A DNA stretch of 64,000 nucleotides, taken from positions 25,143,455 to 25,207,454 of the forward strand of contig NC_058051.1 of the NCBI RefSeq assembly GCF_020085105.1, written 5' to 3'. The notes below the pieces were generated by a model. The model had not been told where the DNA came from, searched no databases, and saw only the letters and a program-made list of their open reading frames with translations. The position numbers and the translations under genes were made by a program. Shown one piece after another: positions 36,666 through 47,894 of the stretch. Numbering within the stretch: the stretch's first letter is position 1; each line of letters starts with the position of its first letter. This DNA comes from Siniperca chuatsi (taxonomy: Eukaryota; Chordata; Actinopteri; Centrarchiformes; Sinipercidae).

Positions 36666-38083
36666 CATTGCCATCCAAAACATGCAGCAGCGGAGACACA
36701 GAAAACCTCGTCTGTTCTCGGTGGCTCAGACAGAGCTGCTGTTCTCAGAGATCTCTGAAGCTCAACAACACAGGACACAGTGGGTGGCAAACTCAACATG
36801 CTGTCGCCTCATCAGTATGGATAAATGGATCTACTTCTTCCGGACGAGGAAAAGAGCGTTTCACAGTTCCATGAAACAAGAGAGTTGTTCTAAGAACGCT
36901 TCAACTTCTGTCTTTAGTCAACACACACTTGTGCTGCGTGGAGGGTATGCTGGTTCACACGCCCCACAAAGACACATAATAAATTCACAGTGAGTCTTCC
37001 TGGGTCCTAGTAAATGTAATTAACCATACAGGAGCAGCAGCAGCAGCAGCAGAGAGTCTGAGACTTGCAACATAATTTGTTGGCTGATAGTTGAGCGGAT
37101 GTGTTGACCTTTTAATATTTTTTAACTGGATCATCAGATATCACGACAAATAAAAATCAGTTTATACATCTTTTATAGCTCAATTCTTTTAATGAATGTG
37201 TATGAAGTGACATCTCTGGAGAGACTAACTTATTTTTGCTAATTGAAATATTCACACAGCAGATTCATGTGTTTGGTTCCTGTGTCCTTTGTAAGACCTC
37301 AGTGCTCCTTCAGCAGACAGTTTGGGTGTCTGACGTCTGACTGTTGATGCAGCTGAGGCACATTGAAGTGGTTGAATGGGCTGCCGGCTGGATGAGACTT
37401 GTGACTGCTGATGTGGCTTGGAGGGACTAAATCATCCATTTGCCACTGCTTTGTTTTTTTAAAACTCAGGGCAGCAAGCAAATACATCCTTGCCATTCCA
37501 GGATCATCTGCTCAGTGTTTATTTACTCACACTTAACTTTCTCCTGCTGCCTGACCTGTGCTCCTCAGTGTGTAGGCCAGTGGCAGCTTTTAATATGGTG
37601 ACATAACGGTAGGATTATTTACTCTTAACTAGTCTGAGCCTGTCTGTTGTTATGCAATAGTGATACAGGGTCGAACTTTAAATCAGGCTTCCTGAAAAAG
37701 ATATTCAAATTAAAGAACTTCTTTCATTTGACTTGACAATTTCCATTGGAAATTTGAGAATTGGAAAGGCAAACAAAAACAATTTGCATACACATCGCAT
37801 CCACTGCACAACTTCTTCAAACGTCTGCACAATTATATTTAGATGTTGAACCAGCTGAAGTTTTGTGGCAAAATGAAGTCCCTTTTGGTCTTTACTGTAT
37901 TGGTGTGGTTTACCAGCCAACAAAAACAAACCTCAGTGGGTGGCAGCACTATAAATATGTCAGACTAACACAAGATAGTAAACTAAAAGCAAACTTTAGT
38001 CCCTAAATGCCATTAAAATCCCCTTTAGTTTATACATTTGAATTTTGCAAGTTTTATAATCATGCTCCTGGGCCACAAACCTA
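36666..38083. other. Gene-free interval
   Basis: Overlapping open frames at 36668-36993 show no family motif or splice context and are probably chance. A short (GCA)n run lies at 37034-37052. Nothing else is supported. Confidence 0.5.
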
Positions 38084-38091
38084 CATACAGG

Positions 38092-38652
38092 CAGTGGTTG
38101 AAAGTAACAAAGTGCATTCACTCAAGTACTATACTTATGTACAATTTTGAGGTACATGAACTTAACTTGAGTATTTTCATTTAATGCAACTTTATACTTT
38201 TGTTACATTTCTTCAGCAGATATATCTTATTATTATATCTATAGTACTTTTTTACTTCATTACCTATATTTGACAGCTATAGTTACGTTACTTTGCTGAT
38301 TAAACTTTTACATAAAGAACATTAGTTTATTAAAAAGATGTATTTTTATAGAATAAACTAGCCGTCATTATATAAAGTAGCTAAAAATTTGCTCCACCTT
38401 GATCAGCAACAACACTAAGATTCTACTTACACATCAATGCAAAATATTATAAAATATTCAATAATACTCCACTCAACTAGGGTCTTCTGTGTGATGAGTA
38501 CTTTTACTTAATCTTACTTATATATTTTGCTGCTAAAACTTATTCTACTTAAGATTTTGAATGCAGGACTTTTACTTGTAATGGAGTATTTTTACTGTGT
38601 CGTATTGCTTCCTTTACTTAGGTAAATGATCTGAATATTTGTTCCACCACTA
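38092..38652. mobile_element. hAT-like non-autonomous element upstream of tcf15
   Basis: The ends are cagtggttgaaagtaac and tgttccaccacta, an imperfect inverted pair (consensus TAGTGGTGGAA). The flanks are catacagg (38084-38091) and aatacagg (38653-38660), an 8-bp target duplication with one mismatch, as hAT elements make. The interior is full of 'tactcaagta' and 'acttttactt' motifs and has no ORF. The right end is about 350 bp upstream of the tcf15 TATA-like box, so it lies in the gene's proximal regulatory DNA. Confidence 0.8.
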
Positions 38653-39006
38653 AATACAGGTATAACTTACTGCTATACTTTGTCATACAATACTACAGTC
38701 TGCAATAGTTACAATATTTTTCTTTTTAAAACAAATAGAATCTACAGTCACTTTAAAAATGTGGTAAATAATAACAACAGAATAGCCAAAAACACACTGC
38801 AGGTAGTCACATTGTCTCTGTGGGTTCCAGTGATAAAAGTATCACTATCACTTTATCTTTTAATGTTTCACTTTAATAATCATGTAAATTATTATGATTT
38901 ATAACAATGTGGCATATTTATGATGAGTTATTATTTGTGTACACAGAGTCTTTTCACATGAGAGGTTACTGTAACAGTGTGCTGCTGGCAGCTCCTCCCA
39001 TGCAGC

Positions 39007-39012
39007 TATAAG
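39007..39012 (+). promoter_or_regulatory. tcf15: tcf15 TATA-like box
   Basis: TATAAG in the context 'gcagctataagagcccag', 211 bp upstream of the tcf15 ATG. A start site near 39035-39040 would give a 5' UTR of about 180 nt. Position and sequence fit; there is no transcript evidence. Confidence 0.45.
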
Positions 39013-39217
39013 AGCCCAGCTGACCAGGTACTCAGGGTCCATCCTTAAACCACTGCAGACTGACTTATAAAAAGTCGGTCAGCTTTATTAAAAACTTATT
39101 TCCTTTTACATTAGTGGTTATATGCAGCTTTTGTGCCATACTGAGATGTAAGGATAGTCCCTGAGTTGGTTTTCGGTCTGATCTAACAGGATTTGGAGCC
39201 GGGACTTGTGACTTTTA

Positions 39218-40313
39218 ATGATGACTTTCGCCATGCTGCGGCCTGTGGCAACACACTTGGTCTATTCAGACTTCACTATCACGTCCGAGGACGATGAAAA
39301 CCGCAGCGAAAGCGACGGCAGCTCGGAGCAAAGTTACTGTGGCTCCAGCGAAAAACGAAGAAGGATTTCACGCAAACTGGAAGGAGACTCGGCGGTGGTC
39401 GTGAAACAGAGGAGCGCAGCTAACGCCAGGGAGAGAGGCAGGACCCAGAGTGTCAACACCGCATTCACAGCTCTTCGGACTCTCATACCCACCGAGCCGG
39501 TGGACAGAAAGCTCTCCAAAATTGAAACTCTTCGACTGGCATCCAGCTACATTTCCCATCTGGCCAACGTTCTTCTTCTCGGAGACGGCGGCGCTGATGG
39601 ACAGCCCTGCCTCGGCCCGGTTCATGCGCAAGGAGAGAGCGGGACGCAGCAGCCGCGGACCATCTGCACCTTCTGTTTGAGCAACCAGAGAAAAGGGGTA
39701 AATGCTGTTTTACTGAATATCTATAGTCAAACCTGTATAAAATCCAGTGCAGCTTTAACAACTGATGTGTTAAATGTGCTAAATATATCAAAGAGGCTGG
39801 ATAACAGGCTCATCAGCCCAGACACGTGTTTGTGTCTTGATCATACTTTTTGAAAATTAGTTGCGCCTAATGCAGCATCTGTTTATCCTTTTAATCGTGA
39901 CCACTTTAGTATAACTCCGTTAACTCCAGCGCGTAAAAAGCACTTTTACGCACTGCACATGTTTTGGCGCTCGCTGTTAATTCCTCACACAGTCAGACAC
40001 AGATGGGTTTTTTTAATTTTTAATTTTGCTTCTGTAAGAACTTAACTGTTGTGCAGAACATAATGTGGTATACAACATAATTAGTAGCTTCCTCTTGGTG
40101 GAAAGTAGTTTGACATCAAACGGTGAATCTGAAATATCGATGTTGATTTGTAGCAAATAAACATTAATTATGTCTTTATTTGACTTCTGATGCAGTTAAA
40201 TTATATATTGTTGAATGTTTATCTGACTGAGACATTCCTTTTTCTTCCAGATAAAGGATGGCAAAGACTGTTTTAAAATGCGAGGGCTGGGTCCGCTGCG
40301 AATGAGACGCTGA
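39218..40313 (+). CDS. tcf15: Transcription factor 15 (paraxis), bHLH
   Basis: Two exons: 39218-39697 (GGG before gtaaat) and 40251-40313 (after tcttccag), phase 0, giving 180 aa and a TGA at 40311. The N-terminus has [13 protein letters not shown] and [11 protein letters not shown], as in vertebrate Tcf15. A bHLH domain occupies about residues 66-122: basic region [15 protein letters not shown], helix 1 [12 protein letters not shown], loop VDRKLSK, helix 2 [19 protein letters not shown]. After it come the Tcf15-typical DGQPC and [14 protein letters not shown], and exon 2 encodes the short [14 protein letters not shown] tail. Paraxis dimerises with E proteins, binds E-boxes in the nucleus, and is needed for somite epithelialisation. 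Only the bHLH part is shared with scleraxis; the flanking blocks and the position next to srxn1 make Tcf15 clear. The reading frame continues past 39697 into intron and should not be taken as coding. Confidence 0.96.
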
Positions 40314-40390
40314 CTGAAGACCAGTAAATGATTTGCAACCTGAAAATCCTCAAAGACTTTCTCAGGGAAGAGTCAAAGCTGGTGTTAGAT

Positions 40391-40392
<2 letters not shown>

Positions 40393-40424
<32 letters not shown>
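40393..40424. repeat. (CA)n microsatellite in the tcf15 3' UTR
   Basis: Sixteen CA units, 80 bp after the tcf15 stop codon and before the candidate poly(A) signal, so probably transcribed. Confidence 0.9.
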
Positions 40425-40426
<2 letters not shown>

Positions 40427-40558
40427 CTGGATCAGATGATGGAACCAGAGAAGAGACTATTTATACTTGACTGAGAAATTAAGCATAAGCCTTTCAAAGA
40501 TGCAGTGCATTTGTTTGAAACTTATGAGTTTTTGTCCTTTTTCCCTCCAAAAGTTTTA

Positions 40559-40564
40559 AATAAA
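40559..40564 (+). terminator. tcf15: Candidate tcf15 poly(A) signal
   Basis: AATAAA about 245 nt after the stop codon, followed by AT-rich sequence. It would give a short 3' UTR. Assigned by motif and position only. Confidence 0.45.
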
Positions 40565-42769
40565 ATATATTTTATCAAAATAAAAGCAATTATTTTCCTG
40601 ATTCTCAGTTTTGATAAAAATCTGGTTTGTCCTATGACAACAAGAAACACATGAAAGCTGTCAAACAAAATTAAGTTAGTCATGTCAAAATATGCTTCAG
40701 ATTGTGGTAATGACTGGGACATTGATGTACAACTAAATACATGCAGAGTATATTGACCAAATGGACAAAATAAAAAATAGAAAATGTTTATTTCTGGGAC
40801 CAATGATCTTTTGAGACCTTCTCTGTTTCAAGCTGTGGGGGGGGGGGGCATTTTAGAAAAAGGTGTTCTTAAGGTGTCAAGAAGCTGAAGTTTGGAAATT
40901 GGTTGTTCTCAACTTAACTCCCCTCAACTTTTGACAACTTCCATTTCTAAAAAGAAACTTTTATGTTTTTGTTTGACACTTAAATGCTCAATTAACATAC
41001 TGTATTAATCTTTAACTCCATTTGCAAAAATCTATTTTCCTAATGACCAACTTAGTGGTATAAAATGCCTTTTATGTCTTTATGGCAAGATGTCTCACAC
41101 AGACACACACACACATCGTTTACAGTATTGTTCCAAAGACGTGAAAACCCGCAGAGCCACAGCAAAGGTTCAGGGTTTCTGGTGTCAATGACTGGTGTGT
41201 ATGTTTTTTCCAACTCTCACGATTGGTGTTTTTTTTAAGTCTGCTATCGATTAGTCACGGCAAATAGTAGCCCACACTCTGCTTGGAGCCCTCAACACAG
41301 CTGTTGGTATGTCAGAGGGATAAATCACTGCTGTGGGCCCAATGGACAGGGAGAGAGGGGTGAGAGGTCGGAGGTCACGGTGGAGCACAGAAGTGAAACC
41401 CCGCTGATATGCAATCATGGCAAATGATGCCAATATAATGCTTGCATTGATCCTGAAGATAACTTCTATGATTTTATTTCTTATTAGAGGATTAGTTCAC
41501 GTGTCAGCAGAGGTTGAAGATTCACTCTGATTTTGATACTCAGGCTCTTACTATCATTATGATCATGGCAGATAATTACTATTTTATTTCTTCATCTGCA
41601 ACTGCAAAAGTTCGTTAATTGTCTGCTTTTATATTCTCTTGGTCTCCATAGCACAGAGCCAATTCAGGCCACTTTCACTGGGAAACATTTCATAACTGCT
41701 GAGAAATCAGGCTGCTAAGCAAAGGCAGCCCAGTCTCTGCAGGCCTCTCTCTGTCTTCTCCAGTCTTAAAAAGACACTGCAGTGATTGGTCTAACAGGCA
41801 GATTGCAGCTCAGACACACAGACAGCTGAGCCCAAGTTCCTGTCTGGCATCGCTTTGAATCAGACTGCAAACTTTGTCCTCAAGATTACAGAGGGAGACT
41901 CCCTGGTGACACAGGGGGCTGTATGGAAAGTGAATATTGAGGCAGTTAAAGGTGTATGCTGGGGGTCCGAGCTCCCCTCAACTGCCCCCCCCCAGCCCTG
42001 TGAGGCTAATAGGAATTTGCTGTGCTAAGTCCTCCATGCTCTGGGCCCGGGCCTCCTCAAATGGCTCCCAGAGGCTCCCCCGGCAGGAAGATGTCACGGA
42101 GGCACAGGAAGGGAAAACAACGCACAGCCGACCCCCTCGAGGAACTCTCTGTGCGACGGGCTTTGGGTCAGTGCCAGTCTTGACATCATCCGGCGCTGGG
42201 ACCCAGATGTACAGCTCTCTGGTGGTACTTCTGAGCGCGAGTGAACCAACAATTTCAGATGGAGACTTTTTTTTTCAAGATGACAGGTAACAAATTGATG
42301 GCAGAGACCATCAGAAGAGATGGGGGAGAAAAGCAAAGGCAGCAACTAAGGTCAGTGTGGATCTGTTTAACAAGCTGACAGGCGAGGATCCACCTGGGGA
42401 CCACAGCAAAGGTTTATGGCTTCACTTTGGTGAGTTTTTCCTCTTCCTCGGACCCTCGCATCACTTAATCCCAAAAGAGATTTTGTGCAGGAAGCATTTC
42501 AGTAGAGATAAAGTGAAGCTAGACCACCTTCTCCTGCCAGTTTTGTGACCTCACATGGAAAATGACCTTGTGTTGTTTTGTGAAAGATAGAAAAAGAAAA
42601 CAACAACAACAAAACACTTGTTACTTCTCTTTATTTATCCTTTTCTGCTATATTATGTCACCTCTATGAAGGATGAAGCTTGAACTGGTAACCTTATATA
42701 AATAAACATAAAGCTAAGTAGCACAGAGAGATGCTTTTTGCTTCCATCCTTCCGTCTCTCCTGCACGCT

Positions 42770-43230
42770 AAAAATAAATGGGTCAATATATCACCAGGCA
42801 GTACTGGTTTAACTTTATCCAGTATCAATTGGTTGTTATGACCCAGTGTTATTGTTATTTTTAATATTACTGTTGAGTTATTTACCCAAACTAAAATATT
42901 GCTATTTTGACCCAGTGTTAAACACAACAAGCTCAAGTTTTAGCTTATAACTGTCACAAATTTACAAATTTAGTTATACAAAATGATTAGCATGTGACAT
43001 TCAAAACTGCAAAGGAAACACATATTAGTAACAATCTGTAACAAATAGTGACATGTATGTTTAAAAAGAGCTAGAGTAGATTATAACAGTTTGCAAGCAT
43101 ACCATATTTTAGTTTGGGTAAATAACCCAACAGTGATAAAAAAAATAATTACTAACACTGGGTCAAAACAACCCATTGTCTTTGGTGGTTTTCTACCCGT
43201 GGATGTTGGTGCTACATTGATGTTTAGTGT
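42770..43230. repeat. MITE-like inverted repeat pair (fish 'aacccaa' family)
   Basis: 'tgacccagtgtta' and 'gagttatttacccaaactaa' at about 42838-42920 reappear inverted as 'tttagtttgggtaaataacc' and 'aacactgggtca' at about 43110-43170, with about 200 bp between. Repeated tgggt/accca blocks in this layout are common in fish non-autonomous DNA elements. Element ends are not defined. Confidence 0.5.
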
Positions 43231-44078
43231 ATGGGATTTAACGCTGAAAATAAATCAGACAAAATGGCAGCAACAAATTTTATGACGATTTTCAGAAGAT
43301 ATGTATACAGGATTTGGATGCCAGATGGCTGCATACAGTAATGAAGTTCAATAAAGTTAAATTGTACAATAAAGTTCACTTTAGAGTAAACCTAAAACAC
43401 TATTGAGTGTGTAAAATGTGTCTTCTTTATGTTGCCCATTGAGAAGCTCAGTGCTTTATTGTTCATTACAGATTACAGTTTAGTGTTCTTGTTTCTACCT
43501 TTGGAGAGAGTTATTCATGCATAAATGTAGAAGAAACTGACATAATGTAAAACATCTCAGCCTGTTCATGTTGAACAGTTATTGATCTAAACAAACAGAA
43601 GAGGAAACAGTCACATTTAGGAAGCACTATTTAATGAATCCTACTGCGCGATGGCTCCATGAAAACATCTTTACAGATTAAACACAAATCACTGCTCTGA
43701 CTGCTCAAATGTGTTCCTGTTCTTGCCTCACAAGAAGAAAAAAAAAGCCAAAATAGATGATCCAGAAACGGGAAGGATGTGAAGTGTTTTTTCAACCTCA
43801 TCTGGGAGTGCAGTCCTGATTCCCAGATGGGTGCTTACCTTCAGCATTTTGTAGTCTTGCCAGAGAACTCTTGTTAGAAACAAACCTGCACATGGTGATA
43901 TTTTAATAGCTTTTTGCGCTCACAGTCTGTTTCAGCATGTTTCAAACGCTCACTGGCTGGGGATGTGGCCCCTCGCTCCACCTGCATGTCAAAGATATTA
44001 ATGGTTCTGAGTCACTTTGTGGCTCAGGACTCAGATACCTCGCTTCCGATTTTACTGAACATGACCACTTTTCCAAAA

Positions 44079-44102
44079 GGAGGAGGAGGAGGAGGAGGAG
44101 GA
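44079..44102. repeat. (GGA)n microsatellite
   Basis: Eight GGA units. It produces a glycine or arginine run in overlapping open frames, which are not genes. Confidence 0.85.
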
Positions 44103-44874
44103 AGTCTGTCTGCCTGGCCGTCAGCTGAGGTTCTGTGGGGGGAGAAAAGCCCGTCTGAGGAGCCGGTTGTGTCTCCTCAAACATACAAGAACAATTGTTT
44201 TCATGTGCCAGAGAGTTTGGCAAGGCCTTCAGACAGAGGGAGGATGATGGAGGGCTGTACAGTGAAGAGGATGGGTGGGTGTCGGGAGCTGGCAAGAGGA
44301 AATCCCAGAGAAGAAATCAGGGAACAATACAGATCGTCGTAACACAGCTCTGTTCTGCTGCAGGCTCGGACAATCAACCCCCAGCACTCAGCAGCCTGCC
44401 AAAGCCCAAAGGCAGAGGTGAGAATCCAGCAATACAGACTGAAAGGGGCTTAAAAAAACAATTGAACAGCCAGTGTGATGCAGCTCTGCAGCCTCAATTC
44501 CCTCACAAAGATAGGAATGATTTCAGCCACTTACAGCCATATTCAGCAGTGCAAAACAAATGTTTTATCCTGATCAAACGGCAGTAAAAATCATATATTC
44601 TTAGTGAATATAAAAGTGCTCATCCTCTCAGCCATATATACTGCATCGATTTATCATAGTGTATGTCTGAGATGTGTGTGTGTTAAATTAAATATAAAAA
44701 GGATTTTAATGTGCCAATATATTAGGCCAATATTGCCATCGGATGTCAGTCAATTAAACCTGCAATAACCGATTTCTTGGCCACCTGGGGGCAGCAAAAA
44801 AAATCTGTAGACACATCACTGACATGTTATCACCTTATAAAGTTGATATGGCGACCTTGGTAGTTGCTTATTTT

Positions 44875-45040
44875 AACTTTGTCCGTTTGTCCTTTGGTGG
44901 TGAGCAGTGTATAGTACTAGCACTTTTAATGTCATCAATTGTCTTATTGTGTTTATGTTTTATGTTTTTATGCCTCCTTGCTGCAAAAATAATTTCCTCT
45001 TGTGGGACAAGATCATATATGAACTGAACTGAACTAAGAA
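44875..45040 (+). repeat. LINE 3'-tail-like fragment
   Basis: The pattern 'gctgcaaaaataatttcctc' followed by 'ttgtgggacaagat' and 'gaactgaactgaact' resembles 3' tails of fish LINEs, where a short tandem follows a conserved 'aatttcc..tcggg' block. There is no coding part. A similar ending occurs near 47615-47655. Confidence 0.35.
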
Positions 45041-47894
45041 GGATTTGATTTATTTTGGTTTTACTGGATTTTTTAATTACCATTTTAGCAGATTTTCCTC
45101 CTGACAACAATAGAATTCTGGGCTAATTTAAAAAATAGCAGGAATTATCTTGAAATATCATCTATTAACCTCTCCAGCACCGAAACACTGGAACTTTTAT
45201 GGTCCATCAAAGAGCTATATATATGTCAAACCCCTGTAAACATGTACAATCTTCATGGGAAAGTCTCCGTGTACAGGACCTGTGGGAGAGATGGCGGAAC
45301 TGTTGGGACGTTTCATTTCAGCAAACAGAGCAAATAGTCAGAGGATTTCCTCAATCAGAGGCTAAAGAGTGTGCAGTGAACAACCTCGCTGACAGAAACA
45401 TGGAGACCTACACCAGCAGCTGGGCGTGCTAACAACCTCTGGGATTTACTGTGGTGTGCAACACCCTTTAACTATAACACGGAGAGCCAGAATCAAACAC
45501 ATACATGCACACATCACACGTGCACTCACTCACATTTACACCAACAATTTAACCTTCAGAGAATCATAACTTTGTTGAGTCTTGAAGCTTAAAGCTTCAG
45601 CAGTTTTTGTCACTGAAGTTAATAACCACACTATTTCCTTATAACACATAGTTTGTATGACTGTAAAATCCCCTTGTGCTTGATTAAGATGTTTAACAAA
45701 ATGCAGCACTGGAATATCTGAACATCTGCAGTGACCAACAAGTGAGAGGTATTTAAAAAATGTGGACTATCATGCTTTTGTGTTTGCTGTTTATTTCTCA
45801 TGCTGAGATTAACCCGCTGTCATAAATCTAAAACTGCTCACAGCTGCAGTTACCGGTGTCCAATAGGAAGTGTATAAAAAAGATCCTCATTTACACTGAT
45901 GTTCTGTGGTAACATCAGTAAATTTCTACGTCCCTGTGCTCGCTGTGCCAGCTGCTGCTGAATGAGGCATTGTTTAATGCAGATGGTGGAATCCAAAGGT
46001 CTCACTCTTCCCTTTTCCATAAAGCCAGTCTGCTATTAATAACCTTATATCGACCTCCTTTGTCAACAAGAGCGACACATACAAATAATATGCTTGAAGG
46101 CAGACAATGGGGAGTTCCCTGCGATGAAAACAACAGGATGAGCTAGCCTCATAACAGTGTGTGTTTGTGTTTGCGTGTGTGTGATTGATGTGAGCCTCCA
46201 GTATGTAAGACAGTCAGTGTCTTAGAAAAACATCTCACTGACCAGACCAACTAAGTAAAATATTTCCAAACCTGTATACACCAAAAACCCCACTAGATAC
46301 CCAAATACAGCCTAAGACTATATTATTCTATACTTTAACTTATCTTTATTCTTACTTGTTGTGCTCTTTTTAGCATATTGGGTATTACATGCATAGTATT
46401 CACACATGTCCACTGTCGTCTGTTGCCTTATTGTTTTATTGTTTATTTGTTTATGGCCTTCTCTGGTTGTAAGTGTCAGTTTCACAGTGTGCTTTGTTGC
46501 ACCTGTAGCCACGCCCAACAGTGATGTCACAATGCAATGACACACCCTGGAGTACACTTCTTCATCACTGCAGCAAGGTGAGAAGTTAAGCTGCCGTTAT
46601 GCTTCATCAGAACTACTTGTCTGATGGTCAAATAGCTTCGGAAACTGCCTCCCCCCACAGACACCTTTCCAGCGCTGGATTAGGTGGGGAGCTGTGTCCG
46701 ACCATTTCAGTAACCTATGTTTCCAAAACCAACATGAACACCCACATCACATCGTGATTGGCCAGCTGTGCGGAGGTGAGAAAGTAGCCAGGGTTTGAAC
46801 CTCTCTCTCTCAAGTTCTCTTTTTTTATTTTTGACACAACTTTTTTCTGTCACTTTTCATGTTTAAAACTGAGACAGTATGAATGTCTTCCAGCAGAGAC
46901 TGTTGGAAAAACAAGCACCTGCTGTTGGTAAACGGTATGTACCGGCGGAACACAAGCGGCATACCGCTCTAGGGACCGGCATATGCAGCTGAACCACAAG
47001 TGGCAAACCATCAGCCACCTTTCGATCTCGGCACTCGTGCACCAGAGACAGATTTTAAAAAGAACAGTGAAAATTGAAGCAGCAGTGGCCAAGGTTTCCT
47101 GACTTATAGTCTCTATTATCCTGATCCTACAATTTCATGCAACTCATCTTGATGTCTTTCATTATAACCTCTTTTAAATCCCACACTTTGTAATGCAGCC
47201 TTTCTGTTATAAGGAACTCAGCTCCCTACAGGGCCTGTGTGTTGGTGGAGTGCCCCTTTAATTGGAGCTTTCTAGCAGAGTTTCAGGAGCAGGACCACAC
47301 CTCAACCATGCCACTTCCAGCACTTCCATAAATACCTACCTACCGCTCCTCCTCTCGCATTCTGCACCCCCCCGCCCCACGCCATTTATCTCTCCATTTT
47401 CCTCCTCTCCTTCCTCCTTTCCATAGGGTCCTGTGGTAGGTCTGTCATGCCCGGGTGCTACGGCGGATTCCCCACCAAAGCTTCCCCACACATAGTAGCG
47501 AACAGCGAGTCAAGCCTCCCACACAATCTTGTTTCATCAATAAATCATTTAAACATATCCCGTTGATGGTGTGGTCCTTGCTGGTGAAGTTACTCTTTAA
47601 GTTGCCTTACAAAAAATGGCCTCCTGCGGGGCAATAAAGATCTGAACTGAACTGCTGGTGTTGAGGGAGTTACCCAAAACTCAAATGTTTTGTTGTCCTA
47701 TAAAAAACTATATGACTATAAGTTACAGTAATAACACAGTAGCGCCACATGGTGGCATATTTTCTCAGACAATGAATGCCTCAAAATGACACCTTCAGCT
47801 CATATGTGCCCCTTTAACAGGAAACTGTGGCTCCATTTCAAGTGAAGTGAAAGAATCCATTTAGTTGACTCAAGTGACAGATGAAATGTAAAAA

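Larger units (their letters stand above)
40565..47894. other. Gene-free interval between tcf15 and the CD83-like gene
   Basis: No exon with family motifs was found in about 7.3 kb. Contents are a G run at 40838-40848, a MITE-like repeat pair at 42770-43230, a GGA microsatellite at 44079-44102 and a LINE-tail-like stretch at 44875-45040. Open frames up to 142 codons (43914-44342) overlap others on both strands and include the GGA run; they lack conserved motifs. Confidence 0.5.

Noticed and set aside
36668-36993. Two overlapping ORFs of 68 and 103 codons
   Set aside because: No motif, different frames over the same DNA, adjacent to a dispersed repeat.
39334-39791. Several minus-strand ORFs across tcf15 exon 1
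   Set aside because: Antisense shadows of the bHLH exon, without motifs.
39698-39853. Extension of the tcf15 frame past exon 1 (total 211 codons)
   Set aside because: A gtaaat donor follows the conserved NQRKG, and a 20-codon second exon at 40251 supplies the family-typical basic end.
41937-42290. A 117-codon ORF
   Set aside because: No recognisable domain; the opposite strand is also open. Probably chance in a less AT-rich stretch.
43914-44342. A 142-codon ORF and neighbours between tcf15 and the CD83-like gene
   Set aside because: Contains a GGA microsatellite, overlaps ORFs on both strands, and has no conserved motif or splice support.
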